A stretch of 64,000 nucleotides of DNA from Rhodosporidiobolus odoratus. Taxonomy: Eukaryota > Basidiomycota > Microbotryomycetes > Sporidiobolales > Sporidiobolaceae. The stretch is taken from the NCBI GenBank assembly GCA_034387635.1, contig JAOANU010000008.1, positions 434,001-498,000 of the forward strand, read 5' to 3'. Position 1 is the first letter of the stretch, and the number at the start of each line of letters is the position of its first letter. This document shows positions 1-10,840 of this stretch, in pieces. Position numbers and translations under genes: made by a program. A model generated the notes under the pieces. It was not told the origin of the DNA. It searched no databases and saw nothing but the letters and a program-made list of their open reading frames with translations.

Positions 1-299
1 ATGCTTTGCGGCAACTTTGCGGCGAGTTCTGCAGCAACAGGAACATGCCGAGGCCCCCACGCCATGCTCCGGAACGGTCAAAGGACATGATCGGCACCGC
101 AGAGCGCGGCGGGAGGAGCAGCGAAAACGTGTAAGGCAAGATTCGTTCAAGCCAGCGAGAGGATGTGAAGCGCGGCACGGCACAGCATCTCTCCGCAAGC
201 CTATCCAGCTGACCGAAAGAGAGGCAGTAATGTGGCGAGAACCGAACGGATCGTTGCAATTCTCCTCCATCAAGCAGTGCGACCACGGAATGAAACCGT
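1..299. other. Downstream flank of UBI3, no gene seen
   Basis: This stretch lies 3' of the ubiquitin-eS31 gene on the minus strand. The only open frame is short and has no recognisable protein character. It probably holds the 3' untranslated region and terminator of that gene; no specific signal was identified. Confidence 0.4.
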
Positions 300-1235
300 T
301 TAGGCCTCGTGGACGTAGGTGAGACTGCAAGGGGCGGAAGAGAATCAGCGCCTGTTGTCCGGACGGGGGAACGGATAGTCACGTACCCGCACTTGCCGCA
401 GTACTGCCTGTCTGATGACGGAAACAATCCGAGGGAAGGGGAAGGCGAGGCAAGAGAAACAGCGATCGAGAGAAGCGAGGACGTGCAATGCAATTGAATA
501 GCGAGCGAGGGGAAGAGTCGGAAAACAGGGTCAGACGGTCGCTTTGGCAGGGGGACGAAATCAACGCACCCTTGTGGGCAGCCATGAAGACACCGGCGCC
601 GCAGGTCTCGGCAGGGCACTCACGACGGAGACGCTTGATCTTGCCGTCAGAGTCGACACGGTAGTACTTGAGGACAGCCCTGCGCATGTACGAGTCAACG
701 GACTGACGTGCGATAAAGGGTAAGTGGGGCTTACATCTTGACCGGCTTCCTCTTGTGCTTGATCTTCTTGGGGGTGGTGTAGGTCTTCTTCTTGCGCTTC
801 TTGGCCATACCACCGCGAAGACGGAGGACGAGGTGGAGGGTCGACTCCTTCTGGATGTTGTAGTCCGAAAGGGTGCGGCCGTCCTCGAGCTGCTTGCCGG
901 CGAAGATCAGACGCTGCTGGTCAGGGGGAATACCCTCCTTGTCCTGGATCTTGGCCTTGACCTGCGTCGCCGGAACAAGCGTGTCAGCAACTTGTTGTAG
1001 GTGAGAGCAAGCGGAGGGTGTGCGCACATTGTCGATGGTGTCCGAGGACTCGACCTCAAGGGTGATCTAAGTGACACAGGAGCGGGTCAGCAAGGGGGTG
1101 TAGGAATAGGTGAGTCGGGATGGCATACGGTCTTGCCCGTGAGGGCTGTGAGAGAAGAGCGAGAGGTTAGCGACAGGTAGCGGGGGATGAACTGGCGAGG
1201 AAGGAACGGGACTGACTCTTTACGAAGATCTGCAT
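300..1235 (-). CDS. UBI3: Ubiquitin-40S ribosomal protein eS31 (S27a) fusion
   Basis: Encodes one ubiquitin followed by ribosomal protein eS31. Cleavage after the terminal Gly-Gly (LRLRGG) releases both parts. The model is 152 residues: ubiquitin 1-76, then a Lys-rich segment starting [14 protein letters not shown] and a zinc ribbon with cysteines in RRECPAETC and YCGKC. Six exons join in frame. Exon 1 is only 19 nt (1235-1217, MQIFVK plus one base), followed by a GTCAGT donor. Ubiquitin continues through [13 protein letters not shown] and [10 protein letters not shown]; the fusion junction is inside one exon. The penultimate exon encodes DRQYCGKCG and the last ends LTYVHEA before TAA at 300-302. 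The gene is divergent from eL37 with 183 bp between start codons, suggesting shared ribosomal-protein regulation. Family identity is certain; splice sites were read by eye. Confidence 0.95.
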
Positions 1236-1418
1236 GGTTAGTTAGATCGGCCTACACAAACCTCTGTCGCAGAGTGCGATCCTAGGGCGAACTAGTGAGA
1301 GACGAAGAAGAAAAAGAAAGAGGGACAAGCGAGAGCACGGGAGGGAAAAGCTCAGCACCATCACAGTCTCCCCTTCTCCTTCGTCTCTAGGCCAACCCTC
1401 GCTTTCCGACCACCTACA
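1236..1418. promoter_or_regulatory. Shared promoter region of UBI3 and RPL37
   Basis: A 183-bp gap separates the ATG of the ubiquitin-eS31 gene on the minus strand from the ATG of eL37 on the plus strand. Both products are ribosomal proteins, so a bidirectional promoter with common ribosomal-protein control is the simple reading. Pyrimidine-rich tracts are visible near the eL37 start. No specific binding motif was identified. Confidence 0.6.
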
Positions 1419-2607
1419 ATGGTATGTCACTGATGCATCAACTCTGTCAGCGCCTCCGACCCCCGCCCATTCGACCCGACAAGTCCGGATCAACGAGGAC
1501 GAACGATGGATTCGCAAAGTTGGAGGATGAGCGAAACGCGTACAGCAGCGTATCAGGACCGTCAGCGTGGGCTTGAACGGGCAGAAGGAACCGCTGGGAG
1601 AGCGCAGGGACCGCGGCAGCAGCTACACCGGCCACTTCAGCTTTCCCCTCCAACCCACTCTCCCACCACCTTCAGCAACCGCATCCTCGTCATCGCATCC
1701 TCTCTCGCGCCGTACTGCCCGCCGTACAGCCCGCACCGTCATTTGGCTGTCCCGACACAGGCGGCCTCAGCTACCCCGCCTTGCCCTCACCCTCTCACCA
1801 CCGTCCGCGCCAATCCTTCTGCACCCCAACTCTCTTGCACGCCCTCACGCGCAGTCTCCCCGGTCCTAGCCTACGGTCGTCGCCGGTGAAGCTGCTGCAG
1901 AACGGGACCTGGGGGAAGAGCAGGCTACATGGATCATTGTCAAGGCCAGAGTGCTGACTCCCGATTTCGTGTTGATAATGCACCCGTAGACGAAGGGTAC
2001 TACCTCGTTCGGTCTCCGCCACACCAAGAGTCACACGTACGTTCCATTGCTCTCTGGCATGTGGGGCTGGGTTGGGTCTGGATGACTCGCTTCCCCTTTT
2101 TGGCAAACAGTCTTTGCAGGCGCTGCGGCCGCCGCTCTTTCCACAAGCAGCACAAGTCCTGCTCGTCCTGCGGCTTCCCGGCGGCGAAGCTCCGCTCCTG
2201 TGCGTCCGACTTCCGCCTCTGCAGCTGAATTTAGTGCGGTGGAACCAGAAAGCTGACATGTGGGGGTCTCGGTTGCCGCTGTGCAGACGAGTGGGGCCAG
2301 AAGGCCAAGCGTAGGCACACCACCGGTACTGGTCGCATGCAGTACCTCAAGGGTGTTTCCCGCCGCTTCAAGAACGGGTTCGTCCCCTTTTCCCCAACCT
2401 TTATCTCCCCGTCCCTCGACTATGCATCCTGCACTCGTCGATTCTTTGCTGTGCTCCTCAACCTCTCGGCATGCGTTGTTCAGGGACTAACCATCATTTT
2501 GCGCGCTTTCTTTCCCTCTCCTCTCCATTCTTTCTTCCCCTTCTTTGTCCTGCAGCTTCCGCGAGGGCACTACCGCTACCCGCAAGCCTAAGGCGTCCTC
2601 CGAGTAA
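1419..2607 (+). CDS. RPL37: 60S ribosomal protein eL37
   Basis: Large-subunit ribosomal protein of 93 residues, the usual family length, with the zinc-binding cysteines of [11 protein letters not shown] and SCSSCGFP and the typical tail [18 protein letters not shown]. Five exons fit in frame: 1419-1421, 1990-2036, 2111-2199, 2287-2377 and 2556-2607. Exon 1 is just the ATG; a 568-nt intron starting GTATGT follows immediately, and exon 2 begins ACGAAGGGT (TKG). The last donor is GTTCGT. The long first intron of a ribosomal protein gene may hold regulatory elements or a small RNA, but none was recognised. The gene diverges from the ubiquitin-eS31 gene. Confidence 0.95.
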
Positions 2608-3012
2608 ACATCTCCTTCTTCCTTGTGTGTCGCTGGAACGAGGGACCTGTGAACTTGTTGTCGTCTATTCGTTTTTCTGGACCGGTTTTCTGCGCTCTGC
2701 GCGCTACTGGAAATAGCTTGCGGAGCGCGGGCCAGATGGCACGGTGGGTGAGCGCTCGTGGCTTGTCTCCAGACGATCATGCGCTGTACTGCTGGCTCCA
2801 CTTTTCCGGGTTCTCCTGCGGCCCCCAAATTTACCTTCAAGCAATGCGCGCACTCGAGTCGCGCGCGCAGAGAACATGCAAACGGAAGTATCAGACTCGG
2901 CAAGTGCATGTTGACGGGGTCTTCAATTCAGCGGCAATGCTTTCGACTTTCCGCCCTTCTCGTCCTTTTCTTTCTCGCTCCTGGCCAATGCGATACTCGG
3001 TCAGCTCTTCGC
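2608..3012 (+). other. Intergenic, eL37 3' region and upstream of a membrane protein gene
   Basis: About 400 bp between the eL37 stop and the first plausible methionine of the next plus-strand gene. Open frames run through it but lack protein-like composition. It probably contains the eL37 terminator and the next promoter. Confidence 0.35.
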
Positions 3013-4519
3013 ATGTTCAGTTCAGCCCAAGGCTACGTCGCCTCGCAGTTGGCGCGGTCGTCGTGGGTCGACGCCCTCATTCCCGACCTCGTCCTCTATG
3101 GTGCCGCTGTCATCTCCTTCGCCGACTGGCTATGGAGCATGGGCGTCACCGGGAGCGAAACGGCCCGCGAGCCCAGTCGTCGACGACTCAAGCTGGTTTG
3201 TGCGATAGCCTCAGTTTCGACTTGGCTCAGAGCCTGTAAGCATTTCCTTCATTTGAACCGAAGTGCAGGCAGGAGTTGACCGTCAATGATTACAAACCAA
3301 ACCCCGGCAACCCAGTCGCTCCTATCTTTGCTGTAAGCTGTTGTAGCCGCGGCCTATCTCGCAAGCGCGGCGGTCGTTTTCTGGTCCTTCGCTTTTCTGC
3401 TAGGTCTGGGTGCGTTTCTCCTGTTTATTCTTTCCTCTTTCTCACTCTCACAAGCTTATGACCCGCCCCATGCAGTACGCGCTACCTATTTTCTCCTCTA
3501 CGGCGTTATCACGCACCTTGTCGGCATCTGTTCCTACTTTTGAGTGATCTCCTCCACCCTTTGCCTCGCGGCCGGCTGGGTGACGGTCCAGTACGAATTA
3601 TGGAAGTACGCGGCTGCCAGGTATCGCCTCAAGGTGTACGACCTTCTCAATATGCTCAGTGCTTTCCTGTTTGTACTGACTTTGACCCATGCATGCAGTT
3701 TCCCGGCCGTGTTCTACGCTGAAGGCACCGCTCTCCATCTGCAGAGGCGCGCAGCTGAACAGATCGATACCTATGAAGGCCTCAAGTGCGCCAAGTCAGA
3801 GTGTTCGGATCAACCAGGAACTCGAAAATCCCGAGTCTTCTTCCGCATGGCCACTTCCCGGAAGCTCAGAAGGTTGTGGCTCAAAATCATCGACGACCCA
3901 GATGACGGATTTGTGTACCGCTGCGGCCGTCACCTGCACGCTTACACCTACAATCAACCCATGGCCCGACACCTGCCCGGCTCCGCCTTCCTCTCCGTCG
4001 ACACCGATATGGTCTCCCTTGCCGCTCTCTTACCTCTCTGATTTGCCGAGATACGTCGCCGCGAATGCATCGCCGATGGTCTACTAGTCGAGCTCATTCG
4101 ACTTTCCTACCGCTTTGCTGGCGTCCTCGTCGACCACTTCGTCCGTTCCGCCCTCCCAAACACCTCACTCGGCCGTTCTCCCGTCAGCTACTGTGGAAAT
4201 ATTCTTGACCGCGACAGCAGTTGAGGTGATCACCCCACGAGACTCTCGAGAATGGGCAATCGTCAGCCCCTCGCCTTTCGAATTTGTCCCCACTAAGCCC
4301 TTCTCTACCTTTTTCGACATACTCCCGCCCTTCATCTCCGACATCGACTCCGCCGACGCCATCTTCTTCCTCGTAGCCTATCTACGGCACATTTGCAATA
4401 ATTGTCGGGCTGTTCGGGCGGAGCGAGCCTGTACACTGCGATCCTTGACGCAATCTCGACTGGCAAGCACGAGGGGAAAGCGCAGAATGAATGGACGGAG
4501 GCCTAGAGACCCATTGTGA
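3013..4519 (+). pseudogene. Multi-exon membrane protein gene, possibly decayed
   Basis: No family recognised. A protein-like reading starts MFSSAQGYVASQLA at 3013 and contains hydrophobic stretches (LVLYGAAVISFADWLW; YLASAAVVFWSFAFLLG; YFLLYGVITHLVG; LCLAAGWVTV), so several membrane segments are likely. Introns can be placed after RRLKL, after RLKV (GTACGA donor, TACTGAC branch site, GCAG acceptor) and after SVDTDM. The downstream reading is IRRRECIADGLLVELIRLSYRF, then EVITPRDSREW. Two features break the model. An in-frame TGA at 3541-3543 falls between GICSYF and VISSTLC, with the same frame continuing. A frame change near 3333-3343, between PIFA and VAAAY, fits no normal-sized intron. Either the gene has decayed, the sequence has errors, or the splicing is unusual. 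The end near 4519 is uncertain. Confidence 0.35.
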
Positions 4520-4645
4520 AAAGGCAGATAGATGCGTACGGCCGCATGCCCTAGAATGCTGATCTGGCTGGCCTTTTGAGCGTTGCGAGCGAGGAAGGCG
4601 AGTCTGCAGCGCAAGTTACTTGGCACGGCATCGCGCGCTTGCACT

Positions 4646-7600
4646 TCACACTAATGCTACTTCCTCCTCTATCCTGCCCTGGCCGCTGTCCCTCCGTGCT
4701 TCCAACTCTGCAACCCGCCTCGCCAGCTGCTTATACCCATCAAGCAGCTCCTGTAACTCTCCCACTTTGAGCTCCGTCGCACTCTGCACCTCGAGGAACC
4801 GCTGCGGGGTTCCCAGCGTCGAAGCCGGAAGCGGGATCGTCGAGACGGGGTTGACGAGAGTCGGCCGACGAGACCCTGCAGGCGAAGCGGGGCCGGTACC
4901 GCCGAACCTGCCGAGACCGGGGAGAGGGAGACCTGCAAGCCGTTCGCCGAGTGAAGGTCGATCTTCGCCTGCTGCTGCGGGTGAACCTCCTCCGGTCACG
5001 CCTTCTCGCACCTCCCCCAGCGTTCGCATCAGGCTCGTTTCCTTCAGCATGGAGGAAATGCTGCGGACGCTGCGAGTGTCAGAGTCGTCGCGCCGCTTTG
5101 TCGGGGACGACGAGCGAGGAGCGGTGTCGGTAGGTCTAGGCGGAAGGGGAGGAGGTGAGGCAGAAGTGGCCGAAGGAGGGGCAGCGTAGGCGTCTGACGC
5201 GACGTCGGGCGTTCCACCCGGACCAGCAGGCTCGATGTCGACCATCTCCCGCTGTGCTGTACTCTCCTCGACAACCTTGGGCGCCTGGGCTGCTCCCCCC
5301 AAAGTGCGGGAAGAGGCCGACCGGCGGAAAGGCAAGCTGTCCCTTGCTCTGCCTCTCGCTCCCTCGATGACACTTCTTACATCGTCCAGGCTCCTAGGTG
5401 CGACTCCGCCGACTGCTCCGGCTGCACCTCGAGCGCCGTTGAAAATCGACCGGAAGGACGCGTCAACCACGCCAGCGAGCGCGACGCTGGTCGTCCCAAC
5501 GAGACCCTCGATCTCCGAGGCACGATTTCGGATCAGACCGCCGGTCGTGTGGGCTCGAGGGCGAGTGAGGGGAGGAGAGAGGCTTGTAGGGGAAGGAGAG
5601 GTAGCGAGGGAAGGGGAAGGCGCGGCTGAAACGCCGAGTAGATGCTGAGAGGAGATGCCGAGGGAAGAGACATCGAGGTTTGTGAGGAATTCGGTGACGG
5701 CGGAGAAGTTGGTGAGGCAGTATGAGCTCTGACCGTGGAGTAGGGACTCGGAGCGGAAGCGCTGGATGAAGTTGAGGTGGGAGATAAAATGTGGTGGATT
5801 TGCGCGGATGACAGAATAGATGAGGAGCGGGAGAATGAGGTCAGCGCTAGAAGTGCTGGTGGAAGACGCGGCTGCAGAGTCAAAGACGGAGGGAGGTACA
5901 GAAGGAGCGGCGGCAGAGGGAGCTGTATCCGACGAATCTGATGACATCGCTGAAGACGCAGAAGGGAGAGCGGACGGATTGCCGAGCTGGAGGTCCGGCA
6001 GCCGCGGTTGGGAAGAGACTTGCGGCGTTTGCGGCTCGTCGACAGCCGCGGGGACTGGTTTCGGTGAGCGGGGGCGGGAAGGCGGCAGGGAGCTCGAGCG
6101 GGAAGAGGCGTCGTCCATCTCCACCTCAGTGACTTGGCCGGCAATTGACGGCCTTTCTCCTTCTGACTCTTTCTTCAGCGGAACTGGCGGAAGCTTGCTC
6201 AGCCCGTCGACGAGAAGAGCGTGGCATTCGACCAGGATGGAGAGCTTGGCGAACGGCGTGCGTTCGGCGGCATCTTCTAGGCGATCCAATGCTATGTGCA
6301 GCACCTGGGGTTAGCACAGGGTAGGAGTAAAGGATGAGCAAGAAGCTAGCTGACCTTTTCCCACTCTCGTTGTGAGATCCTCCAGGCTTTCCCGAGCAGT
6401 CCTGTTCTCCCTTTCCCACCCTGGCAAGCCCGTCTCATCTCCCAGGTCCAAGCCCAAATGCTCGAGATCTAATTCCAGAACTTCCAGCGCAGCGATTCTT
6501 GAGCAAAGGTTTTCGTCGTCTTGCAGGTCCTGACTCGGAGAGAGAAGGCGGTCGTAGAGAGTCGAGGCGAGGATGCCTTCGAGCTCCTCAAGCGAGGCGT
6601 CGACTTGTTCTTCGAGTTGTGCGAAGTCCTGGAGAGCCGGTGAAGGGGCGGGAGCAACGGAAGAGTCGCAGGAAGGGGAGGTGCCGAGGTTGCGTGTGAT
6701 ATCGAGACGAGAAGAGTGCAGAGCATCCTGGAAAGCTTCGGAAATGGCATCGATGTCTGAGGTATAAAGAGAGCCCGAGGAAGAGCCCGGTATGGCGACA
6801 GCGACTGAAGGGGTAGGGTGAAGGCGCGCGGCGAAAGCGACGAGGTGATCAAGCACGGCGGCCTCGCCTTCGACGCCTGGCACGCTTCGTGCGCTCTCCC
6901 GCAGTTGCGCCTCGACGCCGCCGGCAATACCTGCCAGCACCTCGTCCAAGCGAATGCTTTTTCCGATCGCGACTACCGACAGCTGCAGGGTGGCGCCGTG
7001 TCTGGCGGTGCCCGACTCGTTCGCATGTGTCGCGTCGATCGTCGAGTCTTCGGCGAAAAGACCTGCGGGCGCGGGTACAACCGGCGGCAAGGTCTCGGTA
7101 GTTTCGCTTGTTGAGGGAGAGCGGGCGAAGAGAGCTGCTAGTCGACTGGTGGTAGATCGTCCGACAGTTGCGGAAGGGGAGGGCGAAGACAGGGACGAGC
7201 GAGACTGAGGGATTGAGAGAGAGGCGACGGAGGAAAGTAGCGTGACTGAAGGATATAGGGCAGACTGAGGCTGAGGCGAAAAGCGTGTGGAGCCCCGAAG
7301 AGCGCTACGGAGACACTACTTGTTAGGGTTTGATCAATTAGATGCAAAGCGGCGACCTACCGTTGCACCTCCGCCCTGCTAAAATCGAGAGCTTTGCCTT
7401 GTTCAGTCGCAGTCGAAACAGCGCTTGTACAGCTTGTGAGGATAAGCTCCGCTTGCGTCATGTACCCTCGCAGTCCGCTGAGCGTAGCGAAGCCTTGCAC
7501 TACCGGGGCACTGCTGGTCGAAGGAGCAGGAGGATCCAATAGGACGAGGTGGTCGAGCAAGAAGGCAGCTGAAATCGTCGAGGCCGGACCAGCTTTTTCT

Positions 7601-8269
7601 GCCGGAAGAAGGAGCGTGATCTGTGTACAACAGGTTTAGAACGACTCGGGAGGGAAAAGGTAGACAATTCAAGAAAAGGCGCACTTTTCCGCTTGCGATG
7701 GCTGCAGAAATGGCCGTGAGGTCGGGGTCCTCGTTCAGCGCGCCGAGTTTGTGCACTATAGCCGACCCAAACGACTCGAGCGACAGCCCGAGGCTCTGTA
7801 ACTCTGCTTTGAGAGCTTGCTTCTGCAATTGCTCCTTCGCTTCGCTCACGGAGCGGGCGTACGGTCGGCCAGAGGTAGTGGGCAGGACTGAGCTGGAAGG
7901 GCGAGAGATGAGCGGTGGGAGGTTTGGTGAGGTGACAGGCAGGAAGGGCGGCGTGGATGAGGCTGAGGAGGAATAAGTTGCTTCGCTCGAGGGGGAAAGA
8001 GGCGAGGCGACGGGTGCAGCGGGTCCGCCTGCCCCCAGAATGCTCGCCCGCTTCTTAGCTGGGTTGTATACGGCGTATCCGCTTGTCGATTCTGCTCCGG
8101 ATGTTTCCGAAGCGGGCGAGAAGAGGGGATCCGAGGTGGACAGTGACGAGGGAATCGAGCGTAGACTTCTGCGGCTGGTCGGACGTGACAGAGTCGAGCG
8201 TGTCGGTGGTACGAGAGAGTCGGGCGAAGCTGTTGCAGGCTCTGCGGCTGTATGAGGGGATGCGTCCAT
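4646..8269 (-). CDS. VPS9-domain protein, probable Rab5-type GTPase exchange factor
   Basis: Predicted guanine nucleotide exchange factor for Rab5-like GTPases in endosomal traffic. Four exons fit in frame (8269-7685, 7620-7361, 7304-6365, 6304-4646) and give 1147 residues. The VPS9 signature lies at about 5.67-5.85 kb: DLILPLLIYSVIRANPP, HLNFIQRFR, then YCLTNFSAVTEFLTNLD, matching the conserved core that holds the catalytic Asp and Tyr. The N-terminal 150 residues and the segment after VPS9 are Ser/Pro-rich and probably disordered; a short C-terminal coiled coil (ELQELLDGYKQLARRVAELEARR) ends the protein. The start at 8269 was chosen because it is the first ATG of exon 1. The protein is much longer than yeast Vps9 and lacks a visible CUE domain, so Muk1-like proteins are also candidates. 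Confidence 0.8.
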
Positions 8270-8741
8270 GCCTGCGATTGATGAGGTGGGGAGCGGAGGG
8301 GGACGACACCGGACCGTCCGTGAACAGGTGACCCCGTCGATTACCGCGTATGAATTGCTGTGAGGCTTTGGAGCGGTACCCAGCAAGCGGTGTGTATGAA
8401 GCCTCTGTTGAACGAGTTCAGGATGCGGTGGTTGTCACATCCCGTCCTCGTCTGTGCCACACGCTAAGAGAGCTCGGCCTGCTCGCAGGATAGCTACGAT
8501 ACCCAGCAGCTACCCACACGACCCTGCGCAGCGGTTTAACAACTTCGGCTCAACAGCATGGCCTTCGTCGACCAGCACACGCTCTGACGACTAGATCTAG
8601 GGAACTGATCACTCTTGGCAGCTCTACAATACCGTGTGCGGCAACTAGCTCCTCTCGCATGCTGTACGCGCTCCCGTCTCGTCTAATCAATAGCACCAAC
8701 TCGACCTTTGGCCATCCACACTAATTTCGCTGGTGCACTTA
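8270..8741. other. Intergenic region upstream of the VPS9 gene
   Basis: About 470 bp between the VPS9-protein start codon and the left end of the inverted-repeat element. It should hold the promoter of the VPS9 gene. No open frame with protein character and no other repeat were seen. Confidence 0.4.
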
Positions 8742-8980
8742 TGTAGCGCTCCGGAATTGGCTGACGCCTCTTCCGCTTCCCTACACAGGCCCGCCCGTCG
8801 CCCCTACGACAGGGACGCCTACGGGCGCCGCTACGAGTGAGCCGGTCGCCCGCCTCGGCCGCTCCGCCGCCTCCGGCGGTTCCCCCTTCCCCTTTGTTAG
8901 CTGTTTCCCTTTGTTGTGAGCGGAGAGCTTGTAGCAGCTCTTCGCTCTCTTCTCTTCTTCTTTTCTTTAATCCTTTGGGA
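8742..8980 (+). repeat. Left arm of the inverted repeat
   Basis: A 239-bp arm running from TGTAGCGC to CTTTGGGA. It contains a small internal hairpin (CCGCCTCCGGCGG). It pairs base for base with 9063-9301. Confidence 0.9.
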
Positions 8981-9062
8981 CCCTAAACTAGCGTTCTATA
9001 GCTAAGCAATCCAGCTAGGTTATAACCGTTAGTCCTTTCTTTGGAGCGTCGCCTGAAAAGCC

Positions 9063-9301
9063 TCCCAAAGGATTAAAGAAAAGAAGAAGAGAAGAGAGCG
9101 AAGAGCTGCTACAAGCTCTCCGCTCACAACAAAGGGAAACAGCTAACAAAGGGGAAGGGGGAACCGCCGGAGGCGGCGGAGCGGCCGAGGCGGGCGACCG
9201 GCTCACTCGTAGCGGCGCCCGTAGGCGTCCCTGTCGTAGGGGCGACGGGCGGGCCTGTGTAGGGAAGCGGAAGAGGCGTCAGCCAATTCCGGAGCGCTAC
9301 A
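9063..9301 (-). repeat. Right arm of the inverted repeat
   Basis: Exact reverse complement of 8742-8980, ending GCGCTACA and followed directly by the second ACTTA copy. Confidence 0.9.
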
Positions 9302-9829
9302 ACTTACAGTAAGAGCGCTTTTCAGCTTCCCCGGTATCCTCAGACACCCGGGTTGGGAGGGCTTGCGTCGAGCCTGTGCGATTGGTGAGTCAAATCTTGA
9401 AAGGTAGCTGATACGTGCCGTGTGTACTGCCACAGCAACCCGCTTTTACCTAGCGCACAAGCACAGGCACAAGCATACGGACGGCCTCGGAACTCGCCTT
9501 TACATAGATGGGTGCACTCGCGACTCGGCTCAGTCTTCGGCTCACTGAACGGTACAGTACGACGCCCGAGGCCGTAAGCACCGGGCTCTCCCAGCTGTGA
9601 GCTGTGAAGGAGTTTCGAGTCCAGTTTGAGAAGGTCGTTTCGGCTTTCCGCCAGCGCGAGCCGCACTGCCTTCTCAGTGTGCACGGCTTGACGGAATGTA
9701 TAGCTTGTGACCTCCGGAGTCCCTGGACGGCGTCAAAGCTACACTGCCTCGTCCGAGGAACTCGCAAAACAAGATCGCTCCGAGTCTGTATCCATCTTTC
9801 GAGCAGTCACCTGCTACCGACGTGCCGCT
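9302..9829. other. Intergenic region upstream of an unknown gene
   Basis: About 530 bp between the inverted-repeat element and the ATG of the next plus-strand gene. Open frames on both strands lack protein-like composition. A CT-rich stretch close to the ATG could be its leader. Confidence 0.35.
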
Positions 9830-10526
9830 ATGGCCTACGACGACCCCAAAGACGCCACCTACTCAGCCTTCACCACACTCATCCAGCAGCTTGCTGACCT
9901 CAGTCTTCGCGCCGACCAGCAATTCGCCAGCACTGATTGGCAACAGGCGGTGCTCAGGCAAATCACCGCCCAGGTCTGGATTTCCTGGCGTTGTCCACGA
10001 CCCAGCGGCTATACCGCTCGATACAAGGTCTATGTGTCCCTCGTACGCAAATTTGAGGAGCTTAAGGTGGCAGTGCGAGGTATGGAGGCGGAACGAGCAG
10101 AGAGGGGACGAGCAGTATCGGTCGATCCGCTGGGCTATCTAGTGGGTCCGATTCCGCACTCTTTCTTACAGCGTCGAGTAACACGGACCGCCGTTCTTGC
10201 AGCCAACCGCCGGAGTAATACGATCACGAGGGGACGATGCAGCACACTTTACGGAACCGGCGGCTCTGGCAGATGGAATGCGCCCGGTCAGTCCCCGACT
10301 TTCGTACCATAGACAGGGTAGTTACACTCATCTGAGTCATCACAATCTGCAGGGCGCGAGTGACCCGTTCCTGTCGCACGGGCCACAGCACAGCTCGGAA
10401 TATGGATGGCCGCCCAACTCTCCTAACCTGCATGAACTGGCGCACTCGCACCGTCGGATCAGCTCAAGGACGGCAGCACGGTATGGTACGACTTCAGAGG
10501 CATTCACTAATGGGGTAGATCAGTAG
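9830..10526 (+). CDS. Hypothetical protein
   Basis: No family recognised. Exon 1 (9830-10141) starts MAYDDPKDATYSAFTTLIQQ and has a helical first half (ADLSLRADQQFASTDWQQAVL; KVYVSLVRKFEELKVAVRGMEAERAE). A 61-nt phase-0 intron (GTGGGT...TTGCAG, 10142-10202) joins GYL to PTAGVIRSRGDDAAHF in exon 2 (10203-10526). Exon 2 encodes a polar region ending EAFTNGVDQ. The model gives 211 residues, with no signal peptide or membrane segment visible. A second small intron near 10316-10350 cannot be excluded. Its neighbours are the foldback element upstream and the dynein gene converging from downstream. Confidence 0.5.
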
Positions 10527-10840
10527 GGTCGGTTGTAAGATGCTTCTATAGCAAATTTGAGGAAGGTCATGGACCTCGCCGGGCCATTTCTCAAGGCGAA
10601 GGACTGCTCAAGTCGACGAATGACGTCCGTTGCAGGGTAGATGGGCGCCGAGCGAAGCGCGGAGCAAGGTCGACGCAAAGGTGGAGAACAGAAAGAACGA
10701 CGAAAAGACGGAGAAGGGTATCGCGAGACGAGGGGAATGCATAGACAGCTGTGGGATACGGCTGAGAGAGGAGGGCACTGGGCCGCGGTACTGCGGAAAC
10801 ATGGTGACGGCAAGTGCGGAAGAGAAAGGTAGGAAAGTGT
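10527..10840. other. Convergent intergenic region
   Basis: About 310 bp between the stop of the hypothetical gene (+) and the stop of the dynein intermediate chain gene (-). It would hold both terminators; no coding signal was seen. Confidence 0.4.

Larger units (their letters stand above)
8742..9301. mobile_element. Foldback (MITE-like) element with perfect 239-bp terminal inverted repeats
   Basis: Left arm 8742-8980 and right arm 9063-9301 are exact reverse complements over all 239 bp, with no mismatch or gap in a line-by-line comparison. They enclose an 82-bp unique spacer (8981-9062). The outer ends read TGTAGCGCTCCGG and CCGGAGCGCTACA. The 5 bp just outside each end are identical (ACTTA at 8737-8741 and 9302-9306), as expected for a target-site duplication. 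The element has no open frame that looks like a transposase, so it would be non-autonomous. TG...CA ends and a 5-bp duplication recall LTR elements and retroviral-type integrases, but here the repeats are inverted rather than direct. The outer half of each arm is very GC-rich and the inner half is a pyrimidine/purine tract. Family unknown. Confidence 0.85.

Noticed and set aside
8270..8386. Upstream extension of the VPS9 protein
   Set aside because: The frame stays open but has no ATG there; the first ATG is at 8269 and the upstream composition is not protein-like.
8742..9301. LTR retrotransposon or solo LTR
   Set aside because: TG...CA ends and a 5-bp duplication fit, but the two 239-bp units are inverted, not direct, and no primer site or polypurine tract was seen.
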